A stretch of DNA of 64,000 nt, taken from Aurantimonas coralicida DSM 14790. GTDB taxonomy: Bacteria; Pseudomonadota; Alphaproteobacteria; Rhizobiales; Rhizobiaceae. The stretch is taken from positions 806,001 through 870,000 of the forward strand of contig NZ_ATXK01000001.1 of assembly GCF_000421645.1 (NCBI RefSeq), read 5' to 3'. The translations under genes and the position numbers were made by a program. This document shows, one piece after another, positions 53,301-64,000 of the stretch. How positions within the stretch are numbered: position 1 is the stretch's first letter; each line of letters starts with the position of its first letter. The notes below the pieces were generated by a model. The model was not told the DNA's origin, did not search any database, and saw nothing but the letters and a program-made list of their open reading frames with translations.

Positions 53301-53634
53301 GATCTTCGGCCAGGGCACCTCCGACCTGTCGCCGCTGCAGATCGCCCAGCTCGCCGAAGCCGCGGCCTCGCTCGCCGGCGTCGGCGGCAGCAGCGGCCTT
53401 CTGGAGAATCTGCGCTCGCAGCTCGGCGTCGACGATCTCGACATCCGCACCGCAGCCGACGGCACCACCGCGGTGGGTGTCGGCAAGTATCTGAACGAGA
53501 ACACCTATGTCGGCGTCGACACGAGCGGCCGGGTGACCATCGATCTCGATCTCGGCTCGGGCCTCAGCGCCCGCGGCGCGGTGACCTCCTCCGGCGGCGG
53601 CGAGGTCGGCGTCTTCTACGAAGGCGAGTTCTAG
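47359..53634 (+). CDS. tamB: TamB translocation/assembly protein with expanded internal repeats
   Basis: A very long, 2091-residue TamB/AsmA-like protein with an N-terminal signal anchor (LQIAATLVLGGFVALAPS). E. coli TamB has about 1260 residues, so this one is markedly longer. The C-terminal DUF490 region is recognisable (RGRGLDVELGGRISITG, GRFSILGKRLDFDRGRLSFTGG) and the protein ends in FYEGEF. The centre, residues about 839-1646, consists of eight 101-residue repeats in perfect register. TamB-type proteins form long beta grooves bridging the inner and outer membranes, and repeat number should set groove length. It is translationally coupled to tamA. Confidence 0.93.
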   Translation: MIRAGRFLQIAATLVLGGFVALAPSRPAQAQQFLATQIENLVSTDTMQVKIEGLSGALSGDIRIENVTVSDPQGVFLTASDLAMDWSPLSLVRSNVSIDALTAGSIVLERLPTGQPEAAPGEESGGFSLPSITADIRRLAIDEFVLGEAIAGTRARLRAEASLQLAADPTDLNVKADIERLDQPGQIALEIGYAPAENQLKIDVKASEPAGGLVATLLDIPDRPAVDLTINGSGPLSAFMANGSLEVGAETAATLTARADDVDAGLRVSASLNVAAERFVPEQFQRYVAGGTALDLQMVIRDDGTYAIEQAVLSSDALSATAGGTLDLSGTANDLNLSVASRDSDPIPFVFGEAPGETRIELAGIDGTLKGALSAAALDLTLRLPRAGSGEYQAQGISAKIASAGFDLTGFRGAFDADLEAQSVAAPDGIQQRFLNGPVKIALAGDLTDTGLTFRPSEAVTDVANLQIEGQAALNFSTFALDVQSRFQTSALSAAVVPLAGEELAVGGRFARTPDGALSAEALTVRGDGLTIDGTAALTNDAVSADISGSLNEAGSVSGALAGAATFSLTASGPVEKPDLDLQISGNGLSINGRELADLKVEARGTLNPASPSGSVAITGTLDGQPLSGNATVETLDNGDRRITDLAIRQGPNSITGDLRLTDAFAPVGTLAIDVSDIGPLAALGSLDASGDVVGQVDLTVENDGMPVAAIDLTGERLSVAGNTLDGARIDLSVKDYLGIPRPTGTVTARTIAAPGIAVSDLEVALREDEQGTDLVAEAKVNAVPFALAGNVLFEPDTTLVRLTRLTADIEDAAIRLAEEAIVRIEDGVTTLSGIRVDVGDGDLSLDGSAGETLDLALRLTDVPAAAANPFVPGLAAAGTIGGTATVSGAANDPAATFAIIGTDLAVASSRAASVPAIQANLTGSYAGGTLTLQTARLDLGDGSLDASGTIGDQLDLEVAMDAVPVALANGFVDGLDAEGTLTGTATATGPRSDPQATFALSGTGITAEEIAAAGIDPLTLDVAGAYADGTTTLDRAELIVGDGSLSASGTIGEQLDIELAMRRLPVGLVNGFVPGLDASGTLSGTASASGSTIEPEAVFDVSGTGITTRQIARSGVAPLALRLTGTYADATAALETAVINVGDGSLVATGRVGQNLDLDVTMTNLPVGLANGFVDGLAARGTVSGKGTATGTLDNPTASFDLTGTGITADAIAESGIDPLTVDAAGRYADGTLTLSEAEIAVGDGSLTAEGTVGETLDLRVAVNAIPVGLANGIAPDLGAEGTISGTATATGSLADPQARFDLTGSGITTRQIAQSGVAPFALDAAGAYANGTATIERADLTVGDGSLKATGTVGEQLDLRLAIDALPVGLANGFVDGLDAEGTITGSATATGSLSDPQARFDLAGSDITTRQIAQSGVAPLVLDAAGSYADGTATIERADVTVGDGSLRATGTVGEQLDIDVAIDALPVGLANGFVDGLGARGTISGSASATGSLTDPDASFDITASDVSVAQSRAAGAPALQAVAEGRYAGGTLNLGNARIDVGGGAITVTGSAGANALDITAEISALPASIASAAAAGIAPQGTINGTIRATGAPSNPSVTYDINASGVSIQQTRAAGVGALAVTTSGRFADQVVTTDTSLTGDGLDFSASGSVNLAGGPQLDLSLNGSAPLSLANRILAEGGRSVQGTVLVDARVTGPVSQPAIVGTVSTTGARFIDTGANLALNDISTTISLDGRTATIRAFDANLSAGGTLDVSGTVGLDGGFPADITIRLDGGRYNKGELVTARLDAELTITGPLTGTPRLAGTINAEEINVLVPENLPSSLARIDVTHRNAAPAVYEQQREISPERADGGNSGGGIDLDLTFNAPNRVFVRGRGLDVELGGRISITGSAAFPNVVGGFDLQRGRFSILGKRLDFDRGRLSFTGGLTPYLDLVARSTAGDATVFITVTGPADDPSFNFSSEPTLPQDEVLARLIFGQGTSDLSPLQIAQLAEAAASLAGVGGSSGLLENLRSQLGVDDLDIRTAADGTTAVGVGKYLNENTYVGVDTSGRVTIDLDLGSGLSARGAVTSSGGGEVGVFYEGEF
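49873..52296 (+). repeat. Eight tandem 303-bp (101-residue) repeats inside tamB
   Basis: The segment coding (V/L)GDGSL recurs at 49873, 50176, 50479, 50782, 51085, 51388, 51691 and 51994 (the last as VGGGAI), always exactly 303 bp apart. Units share (V/I)GEQLDL, LPVGLANGFVDGLDAEGT, GTATATGS, DPQARFDL and YADGT. The central units (51085-51993) are most alike in both protein and DNA, and the end units are more divergent, the pattern expected from internal duplication. After 52296 the period slips by one codon and the similarity fades. Confidence 0.92.
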
Positions 53635-53805
53635 ACGTCCGACCCGGATCGCGGTGACGCAGTGTCGCCGCCGCCAGGCGTCTCGCGACGACATTCTCGG
53701 ATGAACCTTTCTCGCCGTCGGCCCGTTGGGGACCCAGAAGGCACGAGCGCGCCGGCATGTCCGGCCCGCCGCGCCCGCCCCGAAACGACAGGCAGGAGAC
53801 CGACA

Positions 53806-54030
53806 ATGATGTCGTCGAAATTCGATCACCCGACCCATGGCTCGTACGACAAGCCCGAGGACGTCCTGAAGGACGACCGGCTGTCCGACGGCGAGAAGGA
53901 AACCATCCTGTCGGAATGGCGCTCCTCGCTGCAGCAGATCCTGAAGAACGACCCGAACGTGCCCGAGGTGAAGGCCACCAGCGAGTCCCTCGATGCCGCG
54001 ATCGAGAAGCTGTCGGCCGCACGCACCTGA
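53806..54030 (+). CDS. Hypothetical small acidic/amphipathic protein
   Basis: A 74-residue soluble protein that I do not assign to a named family. It has a helical character: SYDKPEDVLKDDRLSDGEKETILSEWRSSLQQIL reads as helix-turn-helix of the kind seen in small conserved alphaproteobacterial proteins. The start is ATG at 53806 (or 53809) behind AGGAGA. The frame is open upstream but carries no other ribosome site. A small hairpin follows the stop at 54038-54057. It sits between tamB and the dehydrogenase; no functional link is evident. Confidence 0.65.
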   Translation: MMSSKFDHPTHGSYDKPEDVLKDDRLSDGEKETILSEWRSSLQQILKNDPNVPEVKATSESLDAAIEKLSAART

Positions 54031-54037
54031 TCCGTCG

Positions 54038-54057
54038 CCGTCGGCTTCGCCCGACGG
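54038..54057 (+). terminator. Weak hairpin after the small gene
   Basis: CCGTCGG (54038-54044) and CCGACGG (54051-54057) pair perfectly around a six-base loop, 7 bp after the stop codon. There is no T-run, so its role as a terminator is uncertain. Confidence 0.4.
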
Positions 54058-54166
54058 TCCGATCCGCGCCTCTGTCCGGGCGCCGGCTTCGTGCTAACTA
54101 GCGAAGCGGCCCGGCCGGACGGCGCGGACCGGTGCATGAAACGACGCGTGACCATCAGGAGAGACC

Positions 54167-55528
54167 ATGCCCACGAGCATCAATCCGGCGACGGGCGAGA
54201 CCATTGAGGAATTCGCCGCGCACACCGACGCCGATATCGAGCGCACCCTCGCCAATGCCGATCTGGCCTTCCGCGACTGGCGCAAGACCTCCTTCGCCCG
54301 GCGCGCCGAGGTCCTGATGCGGGCTGCCGACCAGATGGACAAACGCAAGACCGAGCTCGCCCGCATCGCCACCATGGAGATGGGCAAGCGGCTGAAGGAG
54401 GCCGAGGCCGAGGTCGGCAAATGCGCCAACGCCCTGCGCTTCTATGCCGAGAACGCCGAGAAATTCGTCGCCGACGATGTGCGGGACGGTCCCGCCGGCC
54501 GCAATTTCGTGACCTATCTGCCGATCGGCCCGGTTCTGGCGGTCATGCCGTGGAACTTCCCCTACTGGCAGTGCATGCGCTTTGCCGCCCCGGCGATCAT
54601 GGCCGGCAATGTCGGCATCCTGAAGCACGCCTCCAATGTCAGCCAGTGCGCGCTGGAGATCGAGCGCATCTTCCTCGACGCCGACGCGCCGCAGGGCGTC
54701 TTCCAGACCCTTCTGATCTCCTCCTCCAAGGTCGAGGGGATCCTCAAGGACAGCCGCGTGCGCGCTGCCACCCTGACTGGCAGCGAGGGCGCCGGCTCGG
54801 CCGTCGCGTCCACGGCCGGCTCCGAGATCAAGAAGACCGTGCTCGAACTTGGCGGCTCCGACCCCTTCATAGTCATGCCCTCCGCCGACATCGCCAAGGC
54901 GGTCGAGGTGGGCGTCACCGCCCGCATGCAGAACAACGGCCAGAGCTGCATCGCCGCCAAGCGCTTCATCGTCCATGAGGACGTCTACGAGGATTATCTC
55001 GGCCGCTACACCGAGGCCGTCGAAGCCATCAAGCTCGGCGACCCGATGGCCGACGACACCGGCATGGGCCCGCTGGCCATGAAGGCCGGCGTCGACGACC
55101 TGAAGGACCAGATCGACAGATCGGTCAGCGCCGGAGCCAAGCTCGTGACAGGCGGCAAGGCGCCGGAGGGTCCGGGCTATTTCTTCCAGCCGTCGATCCT
55201 CGCCGACGTGCCGGAGAGCGCGCCGGCCTATCGCGAAGAGCTGTTCGGCCCCTGCGCGATCATGTTCAAGGTCAAGTCGATCGACGAGGCCATCGGCCTC
55301 GCCAATGATTCCGAATTCGGTCTCGGCGGTTCGGCCTGGACCACCGAGCCGGCAGAGCAGGAACGCTTCATCCGCGAGCTCGACCAGGGCGGCACCCACA
55401 TCAACCGCATGACCGCATCCGACCAGCGCCTGCCCTTCGGCGGCGTCAAGCGCTCCGGCTACGGCCGCGAACTGGCGCACGAAGGCATGCTGGAATTCAT
55501 GAATGTGAAGACCGTCACGATCGACTGA
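54167..55528 (+). CDS. Succinate-semialdehyde dehydrogenase (Sad/GabD2-like)
   Basis: A 453-residue aldehyde dehydrogenase. The start [16 protein letters not shown] is typical of the short SSADH group. The catalytic cysteine is in [12 protein letters not shown] and the general base in LELGGSDPF. The cofactor pocket [21 protein letters not shown] lies upstream. It likely oxidises succinate semialdehyde to succinate with NAD(P)+ in GABA or 2-oxoglutarate-shunt metabolism; other semialdehydes cannot be excluded. It is monocistronic, ended by a hairpin terminator at 55539, and unrelated by transcription to the glycogen operon that follows. Confidence 0.87.
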   Translation: MPTSINPATGETIEEFAAHTDADIERTLANADLAFRDWRKTSFARRAEVLMRAADQMDKRKTELARIATMEMGKRLKEAEAEVGKCANALRFYAENAEKFVADDVRDGPAGRNFVTYLPIGPVLAVMPWNFPYWQCMRFAAPAIMAGNVGILKHASNVSQCALEIERIFLDADAPQGVFQTLLISSSKVEGILKDSRVRAATLTGSEGAGSAVASTAGSEIKKTVLELGGSDPFIVMPSADIAKAVEVGVTARMQNNGQSCIAAKRFIVHEDVYEDYLGRYTEAVEAIKLGDPMADDTGMGPLAMKAGVDDLKDQIDRSVSAGAKLVTGGKAPEGPGYFFQPSILADVPESAPAYREELFGPCAIMFKVKSIDEAIGLANDSEFGLGGSAWTTEPAEQERFIRELDQGGTHINRMTASDQRLPFGGVKRSGYGRELAHEGMLEFMNVKTVTID

Positions 55529-55538
55529 GACGACAGCG

Positions 55539-55577
55539 GAAGGGGTCGGCAGGTTTCGCAGCTGCCGGCCCTTCTTT
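55539..55577 (+). terminator. Intrinsic-type terminator after succinate-semialdehyde dehydrogenase
   Basis: GAAGGGGTCGGCAG (55539-55552) and CTGCCGGCCCTTC (55562-55574) form a long stem with one internal irregularity and a nine-base loop, followed by TTT. It lies 10 bp after the stop codon. Confidence 0.75.
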
Positions 55578-55598
55578 CACGAAATCGAGCGCCGCGAA

Positions 55599-55637
55599 TT
55601 GCAGCATCGCCAAAATGTGCCCTATAATAGGGCACAT
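55599..55637 (+). promoter_or_regulatory. pgi/glg promoter with operator palindrome over the -10 element
   Basis: TTGCAG (55599-55604) and a perfect TATAAT (55623-55628) are 18 bp apart. The -10 lies inside a perfect inverted repeat, ATGTGCCCTAT - A - ATAGGGCACAT, spanning 55615-55637 (11-bp arms, one central base). A protein bound there would occlude RNA polymerase, so a repressor operator is the natural reading. The leader to the pgi start is about 115 nt. Confidence 0.75.
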
Positions 55638-55751
55638 CAGGCCATGAGCGGCGCCGACCCGGCGTTTGCCTCCTATCCACAACCGGCATAAAAGGCCGCA
55701 GGCAGGCGCTTTCTTGCGACGACCGCATCACACATCATGGCAGGGCAATTC

Positions 55752-57404
55752 ATGAGCCAGACGTCCGATTCCGGCGCTCCTCCTGCGGCTGCGGAACTGA
55801 CCGGCATGGCCCGGCAGGCCGCCGATCGCGGCATCCGCTCGCTGTTTTCCGACGATCCGAGCCGCTATTCGGAATTTTCCGCCGCGCTGGGCGATCTCGT
55901 CCTCGACTATTCCAAGACGGCCATCGACGACGATACCCGTGACGCCCTGATCGCATTGGCCCGCAGCCGCGGTGTCGAGGTCCGGCGCGACGCCATGTTC
56001 GCCGGCGAGCCGATCAACTTCACCGAAGACCGCTCGGTGCTGCACATGGCGCTGCGCGCCGAGCCGATGGACGGCTTCCGCGCCGCCGGCAACCCGGTCA
56101 GCGGCGCCGTGGCGGACGTTCTGAAGGCGATGAGCGCCTTCGCCGAGGGCGTGCGCAACGGCACCATCACCGGCGCCCGCGACACGCAGATCACCGACGT
56201 GGTCAATATCGGCATCGGCGGCTCCGATCTCGGCCCGGCCATGGCGACCCTGGCGCTGGCGCCCTATCACGACGGGCCGCGCACGCATTTCGTCTCCAAT
56301 GTCGACGGCGCGCATATCGCCGACACGCTGAAGACCCTGGACCCCGCCTCCACGCTCTTCATCATCGCGTCGAAGACCTTCACCACCATCGAGACCATGA
56401 CCAACGCCGCCGCTGCGCGCCGCTGGATCAGCGACGCGCTGGGCGAGGACGCGGTGGGCGAGCATTTCGTCGCCGTCTCCACCGCGCTGGACAAGGTCGC
56501 CGATTTCGGCATCGCCTCGGAGCGCATCTTCGGCTTCTGGGACTGGGTCGGCGGTCGCTACTCGATCTGGTCGGCGATCGGCCTGCCGCTGATGATCGCC
56601 ATCGGCGCATCTGGCTTCCGCGACTTCCTCGCCGGTGCCCGCGAGATGGACACCCATTTCCGCACTGCGCCGCTGGACCAGAACCTGCCGGTCCTGCTCG
56701 GGCTCGTCGGCTATTGGCACCGGGCGCTCTGCGACTATCCGACCCGCGCTGTCATCCCCTACGACCAGCGGCTCTCGCGCTTCCCCGCCTATCTCCAGCA
56801 GCTCGACATGGAATCGAACGGCAAGCGCGTCGGCCTCGACGGCGAAACCGTTCCCGTGAGCGGTCCGGTGGTCTGGGGCGAGCCCGGCACCAACGGCCAG
56901 CACGCCTTCTTCCAGCTCATCCACCAGGGCACCGACATCATTCCCGTCGAGTTTCTGGTCGGCGCCAATGCCCACGAGCCGGCCGAGATGCGGGTCCATC
57001 AGGATCTGCTGCTGGCCAATTGCCTGGCCCAGAGCGAGGCGCTGATGCGCGGCCGCACGCTCGACGAGGCGCGCCGGCAGCTTCTCGACGGCGGCATGGA
57101 GCCCGAGCAGGCCGAGCGGATCGCGCCGCATCGCGTATTCCCGGGCGACCGGCCGTCGATCACCCTGCTCTACCGCCAGCTCGACCCGGCCACGCTCGGC
57201 CGCCTGATCGCGCTCTACGAGCACCGGGTCTTCGTCGAGGCCCAGCTCTACGGCATCAACGCCTTCGATCAATGGGGCGTCGAACTCGGCAAGGAACTGG
57301 CCAACCGGCTGGTTCCCGTCATCACCGGCGAGACCTCGGCAGAGGGGCGCGACAGCTCCACCGCCGGTCTCGTTGCAGCAATCCACAAACTGAGGGGGTC
57401 ATGA
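55752..57404 (+). CDS. pgi: Glucose-6-phosphate isomerase
   Basis: A 550-residue enzyme interconverting glucose 6-phosphate and fructose 6-phosphate. Signatures present are [43 protein letters not shown] and [14 protein letters not shown]. The ATG at 55752 is preferred because AGGG lies just upstream; an ATG at 55737 lacks a ribosome site. It heads the operon pgi-glgP-glgC-glgA-pgm, linking the hexose phosphate pool (including Calvin cycle fructose 6-phosphate) to glycogen. The stop overlaps the glgP start (ATGA). Confidence 0.96.
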   Translation: MSQTSDSGAPPAAAELTGMARQAADRGIRSLFSDDPSRYSEFSAALGDLVLDYSKTAIDDDTRDALIALARSRGVEVRRDAMFAGEPINFTEDRSVLHMALRAEPMDGFRAAGNPVSGAVADVLKAMSAFAEGVRNGTITGARDTQITDVVNIGIGGSDLGPAMATLALAPYHDGPRTHFVSNVDGAHIADTLKTLDPASTLFIIASKTFTTIETMTNAAAARRWISDALGEDAVGEHFVAVSTALDKVADFGIASERIFGFWDWVGGRYSIWSAIGLPLMIAIGASGFRDFLAGAREMDTHFRTAPLDQNLPVLLGLVGYWHRALCDYPTRAVIPYDQRLSRFPAYLQQLDMESNGKRVGLDGETVPVSGPVVWGEPGTNGQHAFFQLIHQGTDIIPVEFLVGANAHEPAEMRVHQDLLLANCLAQSEALMRGRTLDEARRQLLDGGMEPEQAERIAPHRVFPGDRPSITLLYRQLDPATLGRLIALYEHRVFVEAQLYGINAFDQWGVELGKELANRLVPVITGETSAEGRDSSTAGLVAAIHKLRGS

Positions 57405-59899
57405 TGGCCGACATGACGAACGAGGTCGATTCCGCCCTGGACGGAACCGGTGCCCCGACACCTGCACCCCGCAAGAACGACCCGGAGACGCTGGCCCGGC
57501 AGATCGTCGAGAAGCTGACCTACGCCGTCGGCAAGACCCCGGCCGAGGCGCGGCGCTACGACTGGCTCGAAGCGACGACACTGGTCATCCGCGACCGGAT
57601 CATCGACCAGTGGATGGAATCCTCCCAGCGCGCCAAGACCAGCGGCGAGAAGCGCGTCTGCTACCTGTCGATGGAATTCCTGATCGGCCGCCTGCTGCGC
57701 GATGCGATCAACAATCTCAACCTGACCGAGCCGATCCGCGAGGCGCTGTCGCGCTACGGCGTCGATCTCGATCTCGTCGAACTGCTGGAGCCCGACGCCG
57801 CGCTCGGCAATGGCGGCCTCGGCCGCCTCGCCGCCTGCTTCATGGAGTCGATGGCCTCCACCGACATTCCCGGCTTCGGCTACGGCATCCGCTACGTCCA
57901 CGGCTTCTTCCGCCAGGAAATCGCCGACGGTGCGCAGGTGGAGTTGCCCGAAACCTGGCTCGCCCATGGCAATCCCTGGGAGTTCGAGCGCCGCGAACTC
58001 GCCTACGAGATCGGCTTCGGCGGCAAGGTCACCACCATCCAGGAGCCCGGCCGCCCGGCCCGGCAGGTCTGGCGCCCGGCCGAGCGCGTTCTCGCCGTCG
58101 CCTACGACACGCCGATCGTCGGCTGGCGCGGACGCCGCGTGAACACGCTGCGCCTGTGGAGCGCCCAGCCGCTCGACCCGATCCTGCTCGACGCCTTCAA
58201 TTCCGGCGATCACATCGGCGCCCTGGTCGAATCCAACAAGGCCGAGGCGATCACCCGCATCCTCTATCCGGCCGACTCCCACCAGGCTGGCCAGGAACTG
58301 CGCCTGCGGCAGGAGTATTTCTTCTCCTCCGCCTCGCTGCAGGACATCATCCGGCGCCATCTCCACGCCAACGAGAATCTGTCGAACCTCGCCGACAAGT
58401 TCTCGATCCAGCTCAACGACACCCATCCGGCGGTCTCGGTCGCCGAGCTGATGCGGCTCCTGATCGACGTGCACGGCCATGAATGGGCCGAGGCCTGGGA
58501 GATCACCCGCAACACCTTCTCCTATACCAACCACACGCTGCTGCCCGAGGCGCTGGAGCACTGGCCGATCCATCTGTTCGAGCGGCTCCTGCCGCGCCAG
58601 ATGCAGATCATCTACGCCATCAATGCCGGCGTCATCCGCGAGGCGGCGCAGGAAAAGGGCTTCGACGACTCCCGGATCGCCGCGATCTCGCTGATCGACG
58701 AGGGCAATGGCCGGCGCGTGCGCATGGGCCAGCTCGCCTTCGTCGGCAGCCATGCCGTCAACGGCGTCTCGGCCCTGCACACCGAACTGATGAAGGAGAC
58801 GGTGTTCCACCATCTCCACCTGCTCTATCCCGACCGCATCGAGAACAAGACCAATGGCGTGACCCCGCGCCGCTGGATCATGCAGGCCAACCCCGGCCTC
58901 ACCGAACTCGTGACCGATGCGATCGGCCCGGCCTTCCTCGACGATATCGAGAAGATAGCCGATCTCGATCCGCTGGCCGACGATGCCGCCTTCCGCGAGC
59001 GCTTCGCGGCGGTCAAGCGCCGCAACAAGGAGCAGCTCTCCAACCTCATCGGCGAGCGCATGGCGACGCAGGTCGATCCGGGCGCGATCTTCGACATCCA
59101 GGTCAAGCGCATCCACGAATACAAGCGCCAGTTCCTGAACATCATCGAGGCGATCGCCCTCTACGACCAGATCCGCTCGCATCCCGAGCGCGACTGGTCG
59201 CCCCGCGTCAAGATCTTCGCCGGCAAGGCGGCGCCGAGCTACGCCCAGGCCAAGGAGATCATCCACCTCGCCAACGACGTCGCCCGCACGATCAACAGCG
59301 ATCCGGCGGTCCGCGACCTCCTGAAGGTGGTGTTCATCCCGAACTACAATGTCAGCCTCGCCGAGATCATCATGCCGGCGGCCGACCTGTCGGAGCAGAT
59401 CTCGACAGCCGGCCTCGAGGCGTCCGGCACCGGCAACATGAAGTTCGCCATGAACGGCGCGCTGACCATCGGCACCCTCGACGGCGCCAATGTCGAGATG
59501 CTGGAGCATGTCGGCGAGGACAACATCTTCATCTTCGGCCTGACCGCCGAGGAAGTCGCCCAGCGGCGGCGCGAGGCCCATAGCGGCCGCTCGATCATCG
59601 CCGAGCTTCCGCTGCTGCGCGAGGCGCTGGACGCCATCTCCTCGGGCGTCTTCTCGCCGGAGGACCCGGCGCGCTACCACAACCTGGTCTCGAACCTCTA
59701 CAACAACGACTGGTGGATGACCTGCGCCGACTTCCAGGCCTATTGGGACACCCAGCGCCGTCTGGACGTGCTCTGGCAGGACCAGGACGAGTGGCAGGCC
59801 AAGGCCGTGCGCAACACCGCGCGCATGGGCTGGTTCTCCTCCGACCGTTCGATCCGCGAATATGCCCGCGACATCTGGAAGGCCGGTCCGGACGCCTGA
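57401..59899 (+). CDS. glgP: Glycogen/starch phosphorylase
   Basis: An 832-residue pyridoxal-phosphate enzyme releasing glucose 1-phosphate from alpha-1,4-glucan. The PLP lysine region is [28 protein letters not shown]. The substrate-binding [17 protein letters not shown] and [16 protein letters not shown] are conserved. The ATG at 57401 overlaps the pgi stop; the next ATG (57404) is equally possible. The frame is open upstream inside pgi, but the pgi sequence there is clearly coding. A 156-bp gap without a gene separates it from glgC. Confidence 0.95.
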   Translation: MMADMTNEVDSALDGTGAPTPAPRKNDPETLARQIVEKLTYAVGKTPAEARRYDWLEATTLVIRDRIIDQWMESSQRAKTSGEKRVCYLSMEFLIGRLLRDAINNLNLTEPIREALSRYGVDLDLVELLEPDAALGNGGLGRLAACFMESMASTDIPGFGYGIRYVHGFFRQEIADGAQVELPETWLAHGNPWEFERRELAYEIGFGGKVTTIQEPGRPARQVWRPAERVLAVAYDTPIVGWRGRRVNTLRLWSAQPLDPILLDAFNSGDHIGALVESNKAEAITRILYPADSHQAGQELRLRQEYFFSSASLQDIIRRHLHANENLSNLADKFSIQLNDTHPAVSVAELMRLLIDVHGHEWAEAWEITRNTFSYTNHTLLPEALEHWPIHLFERLLPRQMQIIYAINAGVIREAAQEKGFDDSRIAAISLIDEGNGRRVRMGQLAFVGSHAVNGVSALHTELMKETVFHHLHLLYPDRIENKTNGVTPRRWIMQANPGLTELVTDAIGPAFLDDIEKIADLDPLADDAAFRERFAAVKRRNKEQLSNLIGERMATQVDPGAIFDIQVKRIHEYKRQFLNIIEAIALYDQIRSHPERDWSPRVKIFAGKAAPSYAQAKEIIHLANDVARTINSDPAVRDLLKVVFIPNYNVSLAEIIMPAADLSEQISTAGLEASGTGNMKFAMNGALTIGTLDGANVEMLEHVGEDNIFIFGLTAEEVAQRRREAHSGRSIIAELPLLREALDAISSGVFSPEDPARYHNLVSNLYNNDWWMTCADFQAYWDTQRRLDVLWQDQDEWQAKAVRNTARMGWFSSDRSIREYARDIWKAGPDA

Positions 59900-60055
59900 T
59901 TCCCATAGCTGAGGCGATTGATCGCGATCCGGCATGGCGTCGGGCCGCGTCTGCGCTATGTTCGACATGCGTGGGGGAAGAACGATCGGGTGCCGGGCCA
60001 GTCAGCCGGCCATCCGGAGAGCCGTCTGCCCCATGGATGATCCAGGGAGGAGTTC

Positions 60056-61326
60056 ATGGCAGAGAACAGACGCGCCGGACCGCTGGCCCGCGAGACGATG
60101 GCCTACGTACTGGCCGGCGGACGCGGCAGTCGGCTGATGGAGATGACCGACAGCCGCGCCAAGCCGGCCGTCTTCTTCGGCGGCAAGACGCGGATCATCG
60201 ACTTCGCGCTCTCCAACGCCATCAATTCCGGTATCCGCCGCATCGGCGTCGCCACCCAGTACAAGGCCCACAGCCTGATCCGGCACCTGCAGAACGGCTG
60301 GAACTTCCTGCGGCCGGGCCGCAACGAGAGCTTCGACATCCTGCCCGCCAGCCAGCGCGTGTCCGAGGACCAGTGGTACGCCGGCACCGCCGACGCCGTG
60401 TACCAGAATATCGACATCATCGAATCCTACGCGCCGCGCTACATCGTCATCCTGGCCGGCGACCACGTCTACAAGATGGACTACGAGATCATGCTCCAGC
60501 AGCATGTGGATTCGGGTGCGGACGTGACGGTCGGCTGCCTCGAAGTGCCGCGCATGGAGGCTGTCGCCTTCGGCGTCATGCATGTCGACGAGAACTACAA
60601 CATCACCGATTTCGTCGAGAAGCCGGCCGATCCCCCCGCCATTCCGGGCCGTCCCGACACGGCGCTGGCCTCGATGGGCATCTATGTCTTCGAGACCAAC
60701 TTCCTGATGGACCAGCTGCGCCGCGACGCCGCCGATCCCGGATCGAGCCGCGACTTCGGCAAGAACATCATCCCGCATATCGTCAAGCACGGCCGCGCCG
60801 TCGCCCATCGCTTCAACCTGTCGGTGGTGCGCTCGGAGAACGAGCCGGACGACGAGGCCTACTGGCGCGACGTCGGCACGGTAGACGCCTACTGGCAGGC
60901 CAATATCGACCTGACCGACATCATCCCGCCGCTCGACATCTACGACCGCGACTGGCCGATCTGGACCTATGCCGACGTGGTGCCGCCGGCCAAGTTCGTC
61001 CATGACGAGGACGGCCGCCGGGGCTCGGCGATCTCCTCGCTGGTCTCGGGCGACTGCATCATCTCCGGCGGTCAGCTGCACCGCTCGCTGCTGTTCACCG
61101 GGGTGCGCCAGCGCTCCTATTCCATGCTCGACCACGCGGTCGTGTTGCCCCAGTGCCGTATCGGCCGCCACGCCCGCATCACCAGGGCGGTGCTCGACCG
61201 CGGCGTGGAAATCCCCGACGGCCTGGTGATCGGCGAGGATCCCGAGCTCGACGCCAAGCGGTTCCGCCGCACGGCGAACGGCATTTGCCTCGTCACCAAG
61301 CCGATGATCGACAGGCTCACCTACTG

Positions 61327-61327
<1 letters not shown>
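60056..61327 (+). CDS. glgC: Glucose-1-phosphate adenylyltransferase
   Basis: A 423-residue ADP-glucose pyrophosphorylase, the controlling step of glycogen synthesis. The N-terminal catalytic core shows [20 protein letters not shown] and the activator/substrate region [17 protein letters not shown]. The catalytic Asp is in GDHVYKMDY. The C-terminal left-handed helix (from about residue 300) carries the regulatory interface. Alphaproteobacterial enzymes are typically activated by fructose 6-phosphate and pyruvate. The ATG follows a GGGAGGAG site. It overlaps glgA by TGATG. Confidence 0.97.

Positions 61328-64000
<2,673 letters not shown>

Noticed and set aside
47332-53838. A 2168-codon uninterrupted antisense open frame opposite tamB
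   Set aside because: It mirrors the GC-rich repeat coding of tamB, has a low-complexity Gly/Ala/Arg/Asp-rich translation and no domain. TamB on the other strand has a signal anchor, DUF490 features and coupling to tamA.

Overview
The window is GC-rich chromosomal DNA with tightly packed operons, many ATGA or TGATG stop/start overlaps, and no insertion sequence, phage gene or CRISPR array that I can see. The gene content points to an alphaproteobacterium, most likely in the Hyphomicrobiales (Rhizobiales) or a close relative. The signs are a red-type (form IC/ID) RuBisCO with CbbX and CbbR, a form II CoxSLM molybdenum hydroxylase, a cyanide-insensitive-type bd oxidase with a DUF2474 peptide, and a TamA-TamB pair. 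The genus cannot be fixed from the sequence alone.

Layout: 1-5422 (+) is a tripartite tricarboxylate transporter (receptor, small and large membrane subunits) followed by an aldehyde dehydrogenase and an AbrB-like membrane protein. 5680-5753 (-) is tRNA-Gln(CUG). 6017-8652 (+) is a Ppx/GppA phosphatase with a very long disordered N-terminus, overlapping rlmE. 8684-13667 holds an MFS exporter, a Tat-exported metallo-hydrolase, a small secreted Excalibur protein, guaB and an orphan small protein. 13801-22857 (-) is a Calvin cycle operon transcribed cbbF-cbbP-tkt-cbbA-cbbL-cbbS-cbbX-rpe, with the activator gene cbbR divergent at 22987. 23990-31250 is a carotenoid locus: fni and crtX-Y-I-B on the minus strand, crtE on the plus strand. 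It could give lycopene, beta-carotene and a glycosylated carotenoid, but no crtZ hydroxylase is present.

31457-35210 (-) holds a HerA-like ATPase, a D-lyxose isomerase-type cupin and a glycerate 2-kinase. 35429-38014 (+) is cioAB plus a 50-residue DUF2474 peptide. 38011-40822 (-) is a paired DUF4130-UdgX fusion and radical SAM/helix-hairpin-helix protein, a poorly understood presumed DNA-repair module. 41026-44897 (-) is a form II coxSLM operon ending in a clear intrinsic terminator. 45335-53634 (+) is tamA-tamB; this TamB carries eight tandem 101-residue repeats in exact register. After a small orphan gene and a succinate-semialdehyde dehydrogenase, 55752-64000 (+) is a pgi-glgP-glgC-glgA-pgm glycogen operon without glgB. 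It is preceded by a sigma-70-like promoter whose -10 hexamer sits inside a perfect 23-bp palindrome.

Together the genes suggest a metabolically flexible, carotenoid-pigmented aerobe. It can fix CO2, interconvert hexose phosphates with glycogen, import carboxylates through a binding-protein transporter and respire with a bd-type oxidase. I found no clearly new multi-gene system. The strongest leads are the repeat-expanded TamB, the palindromic pgi/glg promoter and the UdgX/radical SAM pair.
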